Origin: a virus
Length of the DNA stretch: 64,000 bases
IMG/VR virus record: IMGVR_UViG_3300047564_004641
Coordinates: 51,334-115,333 of that record
Strand: one strand, 5' to 3'
The notes under the pieces were generated by a model, which saw only the letters and a program-made list of their open reading frames with translations, ran no database searches and was not told where the DNA came from. The stretch's first letter is position 1. The number at the start of each line of letters is the position of its first letter. The translations under genes and the position numbers were made by a program. Positions 1 to 7,331 of this stretch are shown one piece after another.

Positions 1-1
1 T

Positions 2-544
2 ATTTTTCAAAATCTAGCATACTTTGAAAAATATCAAATTATTGGAGATGAAAGACCCGATAATGTTGCATTCAAAATTTATGATGATGAAACCCTAGAT
101 TGGATAGTTCTTCTTTCCAATAACATACTTGACGTAAAAACAGAATGGCCCATGACTCAAAGAACATTTGATAAGTATGTCCTAGACAAATACAATGACT
201 ATAATACTCTTTATAATGGAATTAAATATTATAAGACTACAGAAATTATAGACTCCAATGGAACTATAATTATTCCAGAAGGTCTAATTGTTGATGAAAA
301 ATTCAGTCTTCAATACTATGATAACGGTGAATATAAGGATGCAAAAGATTTTGCGATTCCAGTCACAAATTACGAGTATGAAGTTGAGTTGGAAGAAAAG
401 AAAAGAAATATCTACGTTCTCAAATCAAGATACTTAAGTATTGTATTTGATGATATTGCAGAGATTATGCCATACAAAAAAGGTTCTCAGCAGTATGTTG
501 CTGAGAACCTTAAGAAAGGAGATAATATTAGACTCTTTGAATAA
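2..544 (+). CDS. gp53: Baseplate wedge subunit gp53, 5'-truncated by the window edge
   Basis: The frame is open from base 2 with no start in the window, so this is the C-terminal ~180 residues of a longer protein. It matches the T4 gp53 pattern: an LDWIVLLSNN segment like the T4 'LYWVLLMCN' region, a central insertion with YYKTTEIID, and the C-terminal KRNIYVLKSRYL block that gp53 proteins share before the end. gp53 is a late baseplate wedge protein that joins wedges together. It converges with gp32 with no spacer: its TAA ends at 544 and the gp32 stop begins at 545. Family call from recognisable motifs; fairly sure. Confidence 0.8.
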   Translation: MFQNLAYFEKYQIIGDERPDNVAFKIYDDETLDWIVLLSNNILDVKTEWPMTQRTFDKYVLDKYNDYNTLYNGIKYYKTTEIIDSNGTIIIPEGLIVDEKFSLQYYDNGEYKDAKDFAIPVTNYEYEVELEEKKRNIYVLKSRYLSIVFDDIAEIMPYKKGSQQYVAENLKKGDNIRLFE

Positions 545-1489
545 TCACTCTTCAGCAAGACGCTGGAAGTAAGAGAGAGCATCATCCTCATCATCATCCT
601 GAGCGATCTTAGGAAGTGAAGGAGACTTAGAACGAGCATAAGATTGCTCCAGTTCCTCTACGACACGACTCTCAGCAGTCGGTTTTTCTGCATAAGATTC
701 ATACTCATCTTCCTCCTCCATTACAGCACGGGAACGTGCAGGAGAAGAAGTTTGAAGACCCAGAACAACGTTCATACGTGCTTCCAGTTCTTCATAGGAC
801 TTAAACTGATCGGGAGCAGTTACTGCTGCCAGAGAATACTCTTTCTTCCAGATGGCTTCCAGAGCATCGTCATCATCCAGTAGTGGTTCAACAGAACCAA
901 ATTCTGACTTGTCGTAATTCCAGTACCCATCTTTCTTAACGATTTTGAGTTTGAAATTCGCACCCTGCCAGAAGTCAAAAGGATTGATAGGAGTTTCATC
1001 CTCAAACTCAGGTTGCATTGCTTCCATAATCTTGTCAAAGATCTTCTTGCCGTATTTAAACAGGAAGACTTTACCTTCGTTTTGAGGATTGGTAGGGTCT
1101 TTTACAACATAAATGTTGCTGTAATAAGACAGTTTACGCTTCTGCTTACGAACAGTTTCTTTATCTTTATCGCTACCACTGTTCCACAGTTTGCGATTGT
1201 ATTCGGAAACAGGATCTTTCTGACCTAGAGTAGTCAGAGAGTTTTCAATGTACCAACCACCAGGACCTTGAAAACCATGAGAATAAATCTTTGCCCAGGG
1301 AACATCTTCACCCTCAGGAGCAGGAAGGAAACGAATCACTGCAAAACCGTTTCCAGTTTTATCAAGTTCGGGTTTCCAGAGACGATCATCTTCACCACCG
1401 CTGGTGGCACTCATTTTTTCAACTTCTTTGACTAGTTTAGCAGTCAAAGAACCAAGTTTGGATTGCTTTTTTAGATCTGAAAAAGACAT
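545..1489 (-). CDS. gp32: gp32 single-stranded DNA-binding protein
   Basis: 314 aa from an ATG preceded by CGGAGAAATCTA; a longer in-frame start at 1582 has no ribosome site. The N-terminus (MSFSDLKKQSKLGSL) resembles the cooperativity domain, the core has FLPAPEGEDVPW, YIENS, NIYVVKDP and GKVFLFKYGKKI exactly where T4 gp32 has its OB-fold, and the C-terminus is an acidic tail (DDDEDDALSYF) that in T4 recruits replication proteins. gp32 coats ssDNA during replication, recombination and repair and helps gp59 load helicase. Odd: the protein contains no cysteine, so the Cys ligands of the T4 zinc site are all missing. It is followed upstream by gp59 and gp33, the usual cyanophage order. Confidence 0.95.
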   Translation of the reverse strand: MSFSDLKKQSKLGSLTAKLVKEVEKMSATSGGEDDRLWKPELDKTGNGFAVIRFLPAPEGEDVPWAKIYSHGFQGPGGWYIENSLTTLGQKDPVSEYNRKLWNSGSDKDKETVRKQKRKLSYYSNIYVVKDPTNPQNEGKVFLFKYGKKIFDKIMEAMQPEFEDETPINPFDFWQGANFKLKIVKKDGYWNYDKSEFGSVEPLLDDDDALEAIWKKEYSLAAVTAPDQFKSYEELEARMNVVLGLQTSSPARSRAVMEEEDEYESYAEKPTAESRVVEELEQSYARSKSPSLPKIAQDDDEDDALSYFQRLAEE

Positions 1490-1553
1490 TAGATTTCTCC
1501 GTATTAATTGGATTTGGCTTTTGGGACTTTGCTTAAGGGATCGTCCAGCCCAT

Positions 1554-1582
1554 ATTCTATCAGTCTGGGTCGTGCTTGTCAA
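1554..1582 (-). promoter_or_regulatory. sigma70-type promoter of gp32
   Basis: Minus strand TTGACA (1577-1582), 17-bp spacer, TAGAAT (1554-1559), overlapping the 3' end of the preceding gene and 65 bp ahead of the gp32 start. It would give gp32 its own transcript using the host polymerase. Confidence 0.75.
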
Positions 1583-1901
1583 TCTGTTCCTTCATCATCT
1601 CAAGCATCCTAGACATATTGTTAAGAATGATATTCATATCAGTACCCGGAGGCATACCCATCATCATTGCAGATTCAACAATACGATCTTTCATCTGCTG
1701 TGCTTCGGGGTCATCAGACAAACTCATTCTCGTATAGAGAACTTTTTGTTTTTCTAAAAGACGTTCAAGAAGTTCAACATGATCCAGTCGTTCTTCCTTA
1801 GTCATTGTAGGAAACTTGAAGATGTTCGAATAAATTTCTTCTTGCATCTCTGATATTTCAGTCATCTCAGCACGGACAACTTCTGAACTAAAGAAACTCA
1901 T
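1560..1901 (-). CDS. DUF1825-like conserved protein
   Basis: 113 aa, function unknown. It begins MSFFSSEVV, has a conserved middle (LLEKQKVLYTRMSLSDDPEA) and is predicted almost entirely helical, which is the look of the DUF1825 family found in cyanobacteria and their T4-like phages. The ATG overlaps the gp59 stop as ATGA (1898-1901), so it is probably translated by coupling to gp59. It sits between gp59 and gp32 in the replication operon, suggesting a replication or transcription accessory role, but nothing in the sequence proves this. Family name is from memory of motifs. Confidence 0.65.
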   Translation of the reverse strand: MSFFSSEVVRAEMTEISEMQEEIYSNIFKFPTMTKEERLDHVELLERLLEKQKVLYTRMSLSDDPEAQQMKDRIVESAMMMGMPPGTDMNIILNNMSRMLEMMKEQIDKHDPD

Positions 1902-2494
1902 GAACCCTCCAAAACGATTTCTTTTAAAATTTTACGAAACCGAAATACATCAATATTTAGAAATGGATTATATTTTTTAACCCTACGACTGACGGTTTCC
2001 CACACTGGATCCTTAAGTTTCTTATCAAAATTCTTTGAGTAAGAAAAGATTTTATCGTAGATGACAAGTGTTTCCAAACTTACTTTACCAGTTAGAAACT
2101 TTTTAAGAAGAGGAGGATGTCCTTTGGAACAACTAAAAACTTCTTGAAATTTATTTTCTTCAAATAAAGATTCACTTTCTTCTTTAAAGAGATAAGAAAG
2201 AGATTGAATTTTCTTTTGCCAATTTTGATATCTATCTTCTCCTTCTTTAATCATCTCACCAATCCAGAGAGTTTCTGGATCATTACAGGAGACGAAATTA
2301 GCAACAAAAAAATCTACAACTTCCTGATCTGTTTTTTGTCTTGCAACTTTCTCAAACCACATTCGGTCTTTTCGTTTGTAAAAAGATTGAAGAGTGGCAC
2401 GACTTTTACCACAATATTTAAAGTAATCATAACTGTCCTTGGTGAAATGATTCTTCAAGGACAGATAAGTTTTATAAGAATCGAATGGCATCAT
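1898..2494 (-). CDS. gp59: gp59 helicase-loading protein
   Basis: 198 aa, close to the 217 aa of T4 gp59. The N-terminal YKTYLSLKNHF, the KDRMWFEKVARQ block and the C-terminal DPVWETVSRRVKKYNPFLNID block align in order with T4 gp59 motifs (YKLYLMIKQHM, DKYFFQKL, DNLVWNNY, YRKILNID). gp59 binds branched DNA and gp32 and loads the gp41 helicase at origins and recombination intermediates. Two adjacent ATG codons (2494, 2491) are possible starts. It lies 3 bp after gp33 and overlaps the DUF1825-like gene by 4 bp. Confidence 0.9.
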   Translation of the reverse strand: MMPFDSYKTYLSLKNHFTKDSYDYFKYCGKSRATLQSFYKRKDRMWFEKVARQKTDQEVVDFFVANFVSCNDPETLWIGEMIKEGEDRYQNWQKKIQSLSYLFKEESESLFEENKFQEVFSCSKGHPPLLKKFLTGKVSLETLVIYDKIFSYSKNFDKKLKDPVWETVSRRVKKYNPFLNIDVFRFRKILKEIVLEGS

Positions 2495-2497
2495 TCA

Positions 2498-2755
2498 TCA
2501 AAGAGGTAGTTTTGCACGGGAACTCTTTTTTAAGAAGTTGAGTTCCATTGCTTCATACTTAATTTTTTCTTTCAGGGGTTTTGAAATGAGTTTAGGAACT
2601 GATTCCAAATCGATATTATTATGTTCGCAAAAATGAATAATCGCGTCAATATAATTCATTTCGATATTCACCTGAACGAGATTCTCAATCTCCTGAGCGA
2701 ACCGCGAAGGACAGAAAAATTTACTTTCTAGTACTTTCTCTAACTCATTCTCCAT
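2498..2755 (-). CDS. gp33: gp33 late-transcription co-activator
   Basis: 85 aa from MENELEKV; an upstream in-frame start at 2779 would overlap the previous gene by 35 bp and is less likely. In T4, gp33 binds the beta flap of host RNA polymerase and links it to the gp45 sliding clamp so that the gp55 sigma can fire late promoters. The middle (NIEMNYIDAIIHFCEHNNIDLESVPKLI) has the same helix pattern as T4 gp33 around 'MSYLEATTAFLEEN', and the C-terminus ends hydrophobic (AKLPL) like the clamp-binding tail. Its place beside gp59 supports the call. Confidence 0.8.
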   Translation of the reverse strand: MENELEKVLESKFFCPSRFAQEIENLVQVNIEMNYIDAIIHFCEHNNIDLESVPKLISKPLKEKIKYEAMELNFLKKSSRAKLPL

Positions 2756-3425
2756 CTGGCCTAGTACTGTGAGATACAAATTCTTTAATATAGCGAACTA
2801 GTAGTTTAATATACTCGCCTTTGTTTCTTTTGTCAAATACTTTCACTTCTCCACCAGGAGTCACCATTAATGTGATTAACTTTTTAATTGGTTTACCAGT
2901 CATTTCATAATAAGCAGATGCATAAAACATCTCTTGGACGAAATAGTTCTCAATCCATTCTTCTGGTTTAATTTTTTCTGAAGTTTTAAAGTCTATAACC
3001 GCAAGTTCACCTTCATACTCAGCGATACAATCAACTCGTCCAGCAAGTCCAAAATACTGAGAGTATAAAGTTCTTTCAATTGCGTGAATATTATTTATCT
3101 TATCAAGTTCAGGTTTCAAATGATGAAACATAAACTTTGTCAGAGGTTGATAATCATCCCAGTTCAGTTCTTTGTTTTCAAGATAGTCTTGACAGACTTG
3201 GTGAAAATCAGTTCCTCTTGTTGTTGCTCTCTTCGTAATACGATTTGCTTCTTCTAGTCCAACTCTCTTTCGCCAGTTAATAAAGATCTGACGATTATAA
3301 AATGAAGTGACCGAAGTGATAGAAGGCACCCACTGCCCGTCAGGAAGATGGTAGAGGCGGATGCCATTCTGTTCTTTCTTTTCTAATTCAATATCACCTA
3401 GAAAATTATGATGAATAAATGTCAT
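2745..3425 (-). CDS. PD-(D/E)XK family exonuclease
   Basis: 226 aa. The nuclease core is visible: GRVDCIAEYEGELAVIDFKTS gives the paired acidic residues and lysine of motif II/III (D...D-F-K), preceded by a conserved TRGTDFHQVCQDYL helix typical of RecB-like/MGME1-like exonucleases, and followed by Q-x3-Y (VQEMFYASAYY). Expected to degrade or process DNA ends, probably in host DNA turnover or phage recombination. The start overlaps the phoH stop (ATGA at 3422-3425) and its end overlaps gp33, so it is part of the replication operon. Exact substrate unknown. Confidence 0.8.
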   Translation of the reverse strand: MTFIHHNFLGDIELEKKEQNGIRLYHLPDGQWVPSITSVTSFYNRQIFINWRKRVGLEEANRITKRATTRGTDFHQVCQDYLENKELNWDDYQPLTKFMFHHLKPELDKINNIHAIERTLYSQYFGLAGRVDCIAEYEGELAVIDFKTSEKIKPEEWIENYFVQEMFYASAYYEMTGKPIKKLITLMVTPGGEVKVFDKRNKGEYIKLLVRYIKEFVSHSTRPDGE

Positions 3426-4177
3426 AGATTCATTTCCATTTTTGCAAGAATATATTCCTTCACGAATCCAGAGCGAACAATATCTTCAACACCAAATTCA
3501 ATAATATCAATCGAGGGCATCACCCGAAGAATCTTCATAAAGTCAACGATGCCATTCTTCTCATTTGACTTAATCAAGTCTGATTGAGTTGCATCACCGC
3601 AGAACATAATCTTGGAGTTTTCTCCAACACGAGTGATGATAGAGTCAAGTTCATGGAAGTTAAGATTTTGGAATTCATCTACGATTATAATTGCATTATC
3701 CAGAGTAGTTCCGCGAATAAAAGAAGTACTCCAAAAACTAATCGTTCCTTGAGTTTTGAGGTTTCCATAGAGCATCTCAAAATCTGCGTCTGTGGGGAGT
3801 TGGAACATATACTTCACCATATTCTTATAAGGAATTTGGTAAAGAGAGGACTTGTCTTCATGATCTCCAGGAAGAAATCCAATCTCACGGGTGGCAACAA
3901 GAGACCTTACGATATAAATTTTTTCATAAGGACTTCTTTCGTCCAATACATCACAGAGAGCATTATAGAGTGTGATGAAAGTTTTACCTGTTCCAGCACA
4001 TCCATAAGCAACGATATTTTGATTTGCTTCATATGCTTTGTAGAGAAGTTTTTGATTATCCGTAAGAGGTTCAATCTCTCGTATCAAATCAGCATTGATT
4101 GGTTTCTTACGCTTCATTTGTTTTGCGGTAAGTCCAACACCAATTGGTTGGTCTTCTACTCTTTTTCTTCTTGCCAT
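3422..4177 (-). CDS. phoH: PhoH-like P-loop ATPase
   Basis: 251 aa. Walker A GCAGTGKT at residues 59-66, Walker B IIIVDEFQN around 163-171, and the family motif MFCGDATQSDL follow each other as in PhoH proteins. PhoH is an ATPase of the helicase/RNase-associated type, common in marine phages and in some hosts tied to phosphate starvation; its role in infection is unsettled. The N-terminal ~40 residues are basic (MARRKRVEDQ). Overlaps the downstream exonuclease by 4 bp. Confidence 0.93.
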   Translation of the reverse strand: MARRKRVEDQPIGVGLTAKQMKRKKPINADLIREIEPLTDNQKLLYKAYEANQNIVAYGCAGTGKTFITLYNALCDVLDERSPYEKIYIVRSLVATREIGFLPGDHEDKSSLYQIPYKNMVKYMFQLPTDADFEMLYGNLKTQGTISFWSTSFIRGTTLDNAIIIVDEFQNLNFHELDSIITRVGENSKIMFCGDATQSDLIKSNEKNGIVDFMKILRVMPSIDIIEFGVEDIVRSGFVKEYILAKMEMNL

Positions 4178-4183
4178 ATGTAA

Positions 4184-4426
4184 TTAGATTTTTTTGACTT
4201 TTGAACCAGGCATCTTGGCAGCACGACCAAGAACTTCATTCCATCCAGGATTTTTGGAGATTAGCTTATTTTGCCAATCTCCAACTTCTCCTGGACTCGC
4301 ACATCCTTCAGACCAATCCCGTTGCCACTCTGGATTGTCTTTATACCATTGAGTAATTTCATGAACGCTCATTTCAATTACTTTCTTTTCACCCGTTTCT
4401 TTATGAATGATTGGATAAATTGCCAA
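4184..4426 (-). CDS. Small conserved hypothetical protein
   Basis: 80 aa, not recognised. Notable features are many tryptophans (QWYKDNPEWQRDW), a glycine-rich centre and a basic C-terminus (AKMPGSKVKKI). It begins like zinc-ribbon FmdB-type phage proteins (MAIYPIIHKETGE) but the Cys pairs that family needs are absent (only one Cys). Located 6 bp upstream of phoH in the same operon. Confidence 0.6.
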   Translation of the reverse strand: MAIYPIIHKETGEKKVIEMSVHEITQWYKDNPEWQRDWSEGCASPGEVGDWQNKLISKNPGWNEVLGRAAKMPGSKVKKI

Positions 4427-4455
4427 CTCTATTCCTCCATTTTATATGTCAGTAT

Positions 4456-5169
4456 TTAGTCTATACGAACTGATGGTTGAATACTTTCACAATCAGCACA
4501 GTTATCACGATTCCAATTAAGAGCAGCAGAAACTGCTGGGAATTGACAAGTAAAAATACAACGAATTGCCTCAGCAATATCCATATGTTCCTTCTGTGTA
4601 CCATGACCTGCTCTCAAATCAATGTAGTGAATCCAAGACCTCACAGAACCCGTCATATAGAGGCGTGTAGGGGTCGCTAAGGGTAGTACGAACCTAGCAC
4701 ACTCCTTTGCTACTCCCTTCTCCAGAAGGCGGTTGTAGACCCTCTGAGACTGTTCGAATAGAACGCGGATATCTTCCAGTAGAGTAAGCTTCATGTAGTC
4801 TGGAAGGTCGTCAATTGAGTTCTGACGGTTCTTCGTATCTTGACGACGAAGTTCAGGAAGAGGGATAGATTCGTTTAGAAGATTGGTATCAGCGTAGCGT
4901 TGAGAAAACTCCTGAAAAGTGAATGACCTATGACGCAAAATCTGAGCTGCAATACCTCTTGTAGTATTGATTTCTACAGTCATAGATGCTTGCTCGAAGA
5001 TACTCCAGTGCTGATGTTTAATACAATACTTAAGCAATCCATCAAAACTTTCATTGTCCTGATTCTTTGGGTTAGAAACGCGGGCACAATACGCCATGTG
5101 TTTCTCTGCATCTGGGGTAACAGACACCAGTTTTACCTCTGGTTTCATAAATTCGAATTCTTCAAACAT
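4456..5169 (-). CDS. thyX: Flavin-dependent thymidylate synthase ThyX
   Basis: 237 aa from ATG at 5169, with AAGG just ahead; a GTG at 5178 overlapping the previous stop is the alternative. The ThyX signature RHRSFTFQEFSQRY is intact, followed by FVLPLATPTRLYMTGSVRSW and the C-terminal HIDL-type region (WIHYIDLRAGHGTQKEHMDIA, cut here for length into its two halves), which together form the FAD/dUMP pocket. It makes dTMP from dUMP using methylene-tetrahydrofolate and NADPH, serving phage DNA synthesis alongside NrdAB and MazG elsewhere in the window. Confidence 0.95.
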   Translation of the reverse strand: MFEEFEFMKPEVKLVSVTPDAEKHMAYCARVSNPKNQDNESFDGLLKYCIKHQHWSIFEQASMTVEINTTRGIAAQILRHRSFTFQEFSQRYADTNLLNESIPLPELRRQDTKNRQNSIDDLPDYMKLTLLEDIRVLFEQSQRVYNRLLEKGVAKECARFVLPLATPTRLYMTGSVRSWIHYIDLRAGHGTQKEHMDIAEAIRCIFTCQFPAVSAALNWNRDNCADCESIQPSVRID

Positions 5170-5174
5170 GTCCT

Positions 5175-5414
5175 TCACAGTCCATCTCCATCATCGTCGT
5201 TTGTTAGTTTGTATTTTTTGTTGACCCTTACTGATCCAAATACATCATCTTCCTCTTCATCATAAAAGACTTCATCATAATCATCAATATAAGGAGCAAT
5301 CTCCTCATACTGAGGTTTATATGAATTAACATCAGAATAGACTTCTGACTTCAAACAGTCTACAAGAGACTCTAGGTTTCTGATGATTAACTTAAGATTT
5401 TCTTTATCCATCAT
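5175..5414 (-). CDS. Small acidic protein
   Basis: 79 aa, unknown. Two adjacent ATGs follow GAGGGTTAATC. The N-terminal third looks helical (LKLIIRNLESLVDCLKSEV) and the rest is very acidic and tyrosine-rich (YDEVFYDEEEDDVFG). It is the first gene after a terminator-promoter unit (5435-5473), and thyX follows with a 1-bp or overlapping junction, so the two are cotranscribed. Confidence 0.65.
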   Translation of the reverse strand: MMDKENLKLIIRNLESLVDCLKSEVYSDVNSYKPQYEEIAPYIDDYDEVFYDEEEDDVFGSVRVNKKYKLTNDDDGDGL

Positions 5415-5434
5415 GATTAACCCTCACAAAGGTA

Positions 5435-5463
5435 ATTATACATAAAAAAAGAGAGGGAGTCAA
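5435..5463 (-). promoter_or_regulatory. sigma70-type promoter embedded in a terminator
   Basis: Minus strand TTGACT (5458-5463), 17-bp spacer, TATAAT (5435-5440). The -35 box falls in the loop of the terminator hairpin at 5450-5473 and the U-tract forms most of the spacer. It would start the transcript for the acidic protein, thyX and the genes after them. Confidence 0.75.
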
Positions 5464-5473
5464 GTCCCTCTCT
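5444..5473 (-). terminator. Rho-independent terminator
   Basis: Perfect 9-bp stem (AGAGAGGGA / TCCCTCTCT) with a 6-nt loop followed on the minus strand by a run of seven T. It ends the two-gene riboswitch transcript. Confidence 0.85.
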
Positions 5474-5479
5474 GATTTA

Positions 5480-5581
5480 TTAAGCAACTTGTGGTTGCTT
5501 AGCCATATTCAATTGTGCGTTATGAAGGAGTTGTTCCTTCTTTGCTTTTTTCTTAAGGTAACGAACGAAGTAAGTGTTCAT
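5480..5581 (-). CDS. 33-aa basic peptide downstream of the riboswitch gene
   Basis: ATG at 5579-5581 preceded by AAAGGAGGGACACAA, one of the best ribosome sites in the window, and overlapping the previous stop as ATGA. The product starts MNTYFVRYLKKKAKKEQ and is lysine-rich and helical. It is the last gene before the terminator at 5444-5473. Not recognised; small peptides of this kind often follow the DUF4278-type gene in marine cyanophages. Confidence 0.6.
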   Translation of the reverse strand: MNTYFVRYLKKKAKKEQLLHNAQLNMAKQPQVA

Positions 5582-5715
5582 TTGTGTCCCTCCTTTACAA
5601 ACTTAACACCACGATAGGTTTCGTTGTATTGTTGGGGTTGTTGCATCATTTGCTGTTGATATGCAATACGCTTTTGCGTATCATATTCAACGCCACGATA
5701 TACTACTTTAGACAT
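5578..5715 (-). CDS. DUF4278-type small protein (PirA-like)
   Basis: 45 aa, ATG preceded by AAGGAGAAAACCT. It carries two copies of a Y-R-G-V motif (VVYRGVEYD near the start, ETYRGVKFV near the end), which is the signature of DUF4278 proteins. In cyanobacteria the DUF4278 protein PirA binds the PII regulator and modulates arginine synthesis under nitrogen control. The gene lies directly behind a glutamine-riboswitch-like leader and its own sigma70 promoter, so its expression is probably tied to the cell's glutamine level. Function in the phage is inference. Confidence 0.7.
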   Translation of the reverse strand: MSKVVYRGVEYDTQKRIAYQQQMMQQPQQYNETYRGVKFVKEGHK

Positions 5716-5747
5716 TAGGTTTTCTCCTTAGTTTTTTAGGTTAAAGA

Positions 5748-5834
5748 GCGTTCCTTCAGTCGGCGTTTGCGTCGGTTTCCCGATGAACGTTCCGTTCCGC
5801 GTCGGCTTACTTCCGTCCCATAGGGATGAACGTA
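5748..5834 (-). promoter_or_regulatory. Glutamine riboswitch (Downstream-peptide/glnA class)
   Basis: On the minus strand the conserved blocks occur in the right order: CGTTCATC (5825-5832), GACGGAAGTA (5808-5817), GCCGACTGAAGGAACGC ending at 5748. These are the shared core of the glnA and Downstream-peptide RNA motifs, both glutamine aptamers. The end block pairs with the first CGTTC to close the junction. A second CGTTCATC copy lies at 5782-5789. The element sits between a sigma70 promoter and a 45-aa gene, matching the Downstream-peptide arrangement. Confidence 0.85.
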
Positions 5835-5839
5835 GGATC

Positions 5840-5868
5840 ATTATAGACCCGTTGGTTTATATATGCAA
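5840..5868 (-). promoter_or_regulatory. sigma70-type promoter of the riboswitch leader
   Basis: Minus strand TTGCAT (5863-5868), 17-bp spacer, perfect TATAAT (5840-5845). Transcription would begin a few bases before the riboswitch core. Confidence 0.75.
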
Positions 5869-5886
5869 CTAACTTTGTAACATTTG

Positions 5887-6213
5887 TTACCGTTCTATGT
5901 AACTCAATGTATGATTAGATGCATAAAGTTGCTGAATGATAATATCACAACCAATCTTTGGATTACAATCACCACAAGTATAAACATCCACTGCTGCTTT
6001 ACCTTCCTCAGGCCATGTATGGATACTGATATGACTTTCAGACAACAAGCAAATCACAGTGACTCCCTGTGGATGAAACTTCTTTGAAATGGTCTGAACT
6101 ACAGTAGCACCACTTGCAGCTGCTGCGTTTTCTAATAAGTCTATAAGACAACGCTCGTCGTCCAAAAGGACAAACGAGCATCCATACAAGTTAAGTAAGT
6201 AATGCTTCCCCAT
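5887..6213 (-). CDS. speD: S-adenosylmethionine decarboxylase proenzyme SpeD
   Basis: 108 aa, the length of the short bacterial/archaeal class. The self-cleavage site is LLSES with Glu59-Ser60; Ser60 would become the pyruvoyl group. His65 (IHTWPE) and Cys80 (YTCGDC) match the processing residues of the Thermotoga enzyme. The product, decarboxylated SAM, donates the aminopropyl group for spermidine synthesis; polyamines help condense phage DNA. It starts 1 bp after the preceding stop, so is translationally linked to the upstream small genes. Confidence 0.92.
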   Translation of the reverse strand: MGKHYLLNLYGCSFVLLDDERCLIDLLENAAAASGATVVQTISKKFHPQGVTVICLLSESHISIHTWPEEGKAAVDVYTCGDCNPKIGCDIIIQQLYASNHTLSYIER

Positions 6214-6214
6214 T

Positions 6215-6427
6215 TTACAGTGGATTCTCCTCCGCTTCCTTAATCAATGAACTCACAATCTCTTCTGTGCCGTCCATTGTTTTAACAGCATATAAAGGAG
6301 ACTTCATATATTTTTTAATCTTTTTATATTTTTTTAGAACATGATCAATGTTATCTAAATCAATAGTAATTTTTGCATCCTTTCCAAGTCTACCTTGATT
6401 AGGATCTCCACCAAATCCAGCACTCAT
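6215..6427 (-). CDS. Small conserved hypothetical protein
   Basis: 70 aa, not recognised. It has a glycine-rich start (MSAGFGGDPNQGRLGKDA) and a central DNIDHVLKKYKKIKKYM helix with alternating lysines. ATG overlaps the upstream stop as ATGA (6424-6427). Lies between an unknown gene and speD. Confidence 0.6.
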   Translation of the reverse strand: MSAGFGGDPNQGRLGKDAKITIDLDNIDHVLKKYKKIKKYMKSPLYAVKTMDGTEEIVSSLIKEAEENPL

Positions 6428-6732
6428 TTTCTTTTCTTTTTCTCAGGTTGTTTATATCCCCAAAGTTTGGGATTTATTCTGCCATATCCAAAATCAATTT
6501 TTTGAACTGCACCTGGACCATATTTGTCATAGTACATATCAAATAAATTTACTCTTTTGGGGCATCTGACAAGATCTATATGAGTTTCTCCATCAGAAGT
6601 ATACCAAATTAAATATGCATCATTTGGAAAAGATGGATCCTTGACTTTATCAATAGTTGTTTTTTCAAGTAAAACTTCACATCCATACTCATGTGGCAGA
6701 ACTTGATTTTCTTTTTTTGATGATCCTGCCAT
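6424..6732 (-). CDS. Conserved hypothetical protein
   Basis: 102 aa from MAGSSKKEN, chosen because GGGGGAAAG precedes it and it avoids overlapping the previous gene; an upstream start at 6777 is possible. The centre (FPNDAYLIWYTSDGETHIDLVRCPKRVNLFD) looks like a compact beta-rich domain and the tail is basic (KLWGYKQPEKKKRK). No function recognised; this type of protein is shared among T4-like cyanophages. Confidence 0.65.
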   Translation of the reverse strand: MAGSSKKENQVLPHEYGCEVLLEKTTIDKVKDPSFPNDAYLIWYTSDGETHIDLVRCPKRVNLFDMYYDKYGPGAVQKIDFGYGRINPKLWGYKQPEKKKRK

Positions 6733-6758
6733 TTTTTTTCTTTCCCCCACAACTACTG

Positions 6759-7331
6759 TCATGAACGTCCTCCCCATTGAATGTCTGGGTATGCTTCGCT
6801 CACGATTTCTTTAGTGATCTTATATTTATCAGTCAACTTCTTATCCTTAACAAGAACCAACAAATCAGCTTCTCTGGGATGAAGACCTCTAAGAAGATTA
6901 ATAAACATCATTTCTCTACGGATAGAAGTAAGACTATTATTTCCACCTTTCACATAATGATAAAGATTTTGCCATTCTTTACGAAGAGATGTTTTTCCTC
7001 TGCCATCAAGATCTTGACCTGTGGCTAACTCACCTCCAGATGCTTCCATCCTAAGATTTTCAGAAAGAGTTCCTGAATATACAGACTGTTCATCTACGTT
7101 TGCATAAGGAACTTCTCCTTCAGGAAGTAGAGAAATAACACTATCATCAAAATTCCAAATAAAAATAGCCTTAAGAGAATCATGTTCGTATGTCTTAAGG
7201 ACTTCTACTTTTTTTGCATTACTTCTTTGCTTTGAGGCAAATTCTAGAACCTCAAATGCAAATGGATTTACTGGAAGAGTATTAACTGAGTTTTCAGTTG
7301 TCTTCTTCCTCGTCTTCGTCGGTGTAGTCAT
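6759..7331 (-). CDS. DUF6433-like conserved protein
   Basis: 190 aa from MTTPTKTRKK. The KVEVLKTYEHDSLKAIFIWNFDDSV block, LLPEGEV, REMMFINLLRGLHPREADLLVLVKDK and the C-terminal ITKEIVSEAYP follow the pattern I associate with the DUF6433 family of cyanophages and T4-like phages. Function unknown. The start overlaps the end of the membrane-protein gene before it by 38 bp. Confidence 0.65.
   Translation of the reverse strand: MTTPTKTRKKTTENSVNTLPVNPFAFEVLEFASKQRSNAKKVEVLKTYEHDSLKAIFIWNFDDSVISLLPEGEVPYANVDEQSVYSGTLSENLRMEASGGELATGQDLDGRGKTSLRKEWQNLYHYVKGGNNSLTSIRREMMFINLLRGLHPREADLLVLVKDKKLTDKYKITKEIVSEAYPDIQWGGRS

Noticed and set aside
3584-4183. 199-codon plus-strand frame
   Set aside because: Antisense of phoH, which shows intact Walker motifs.
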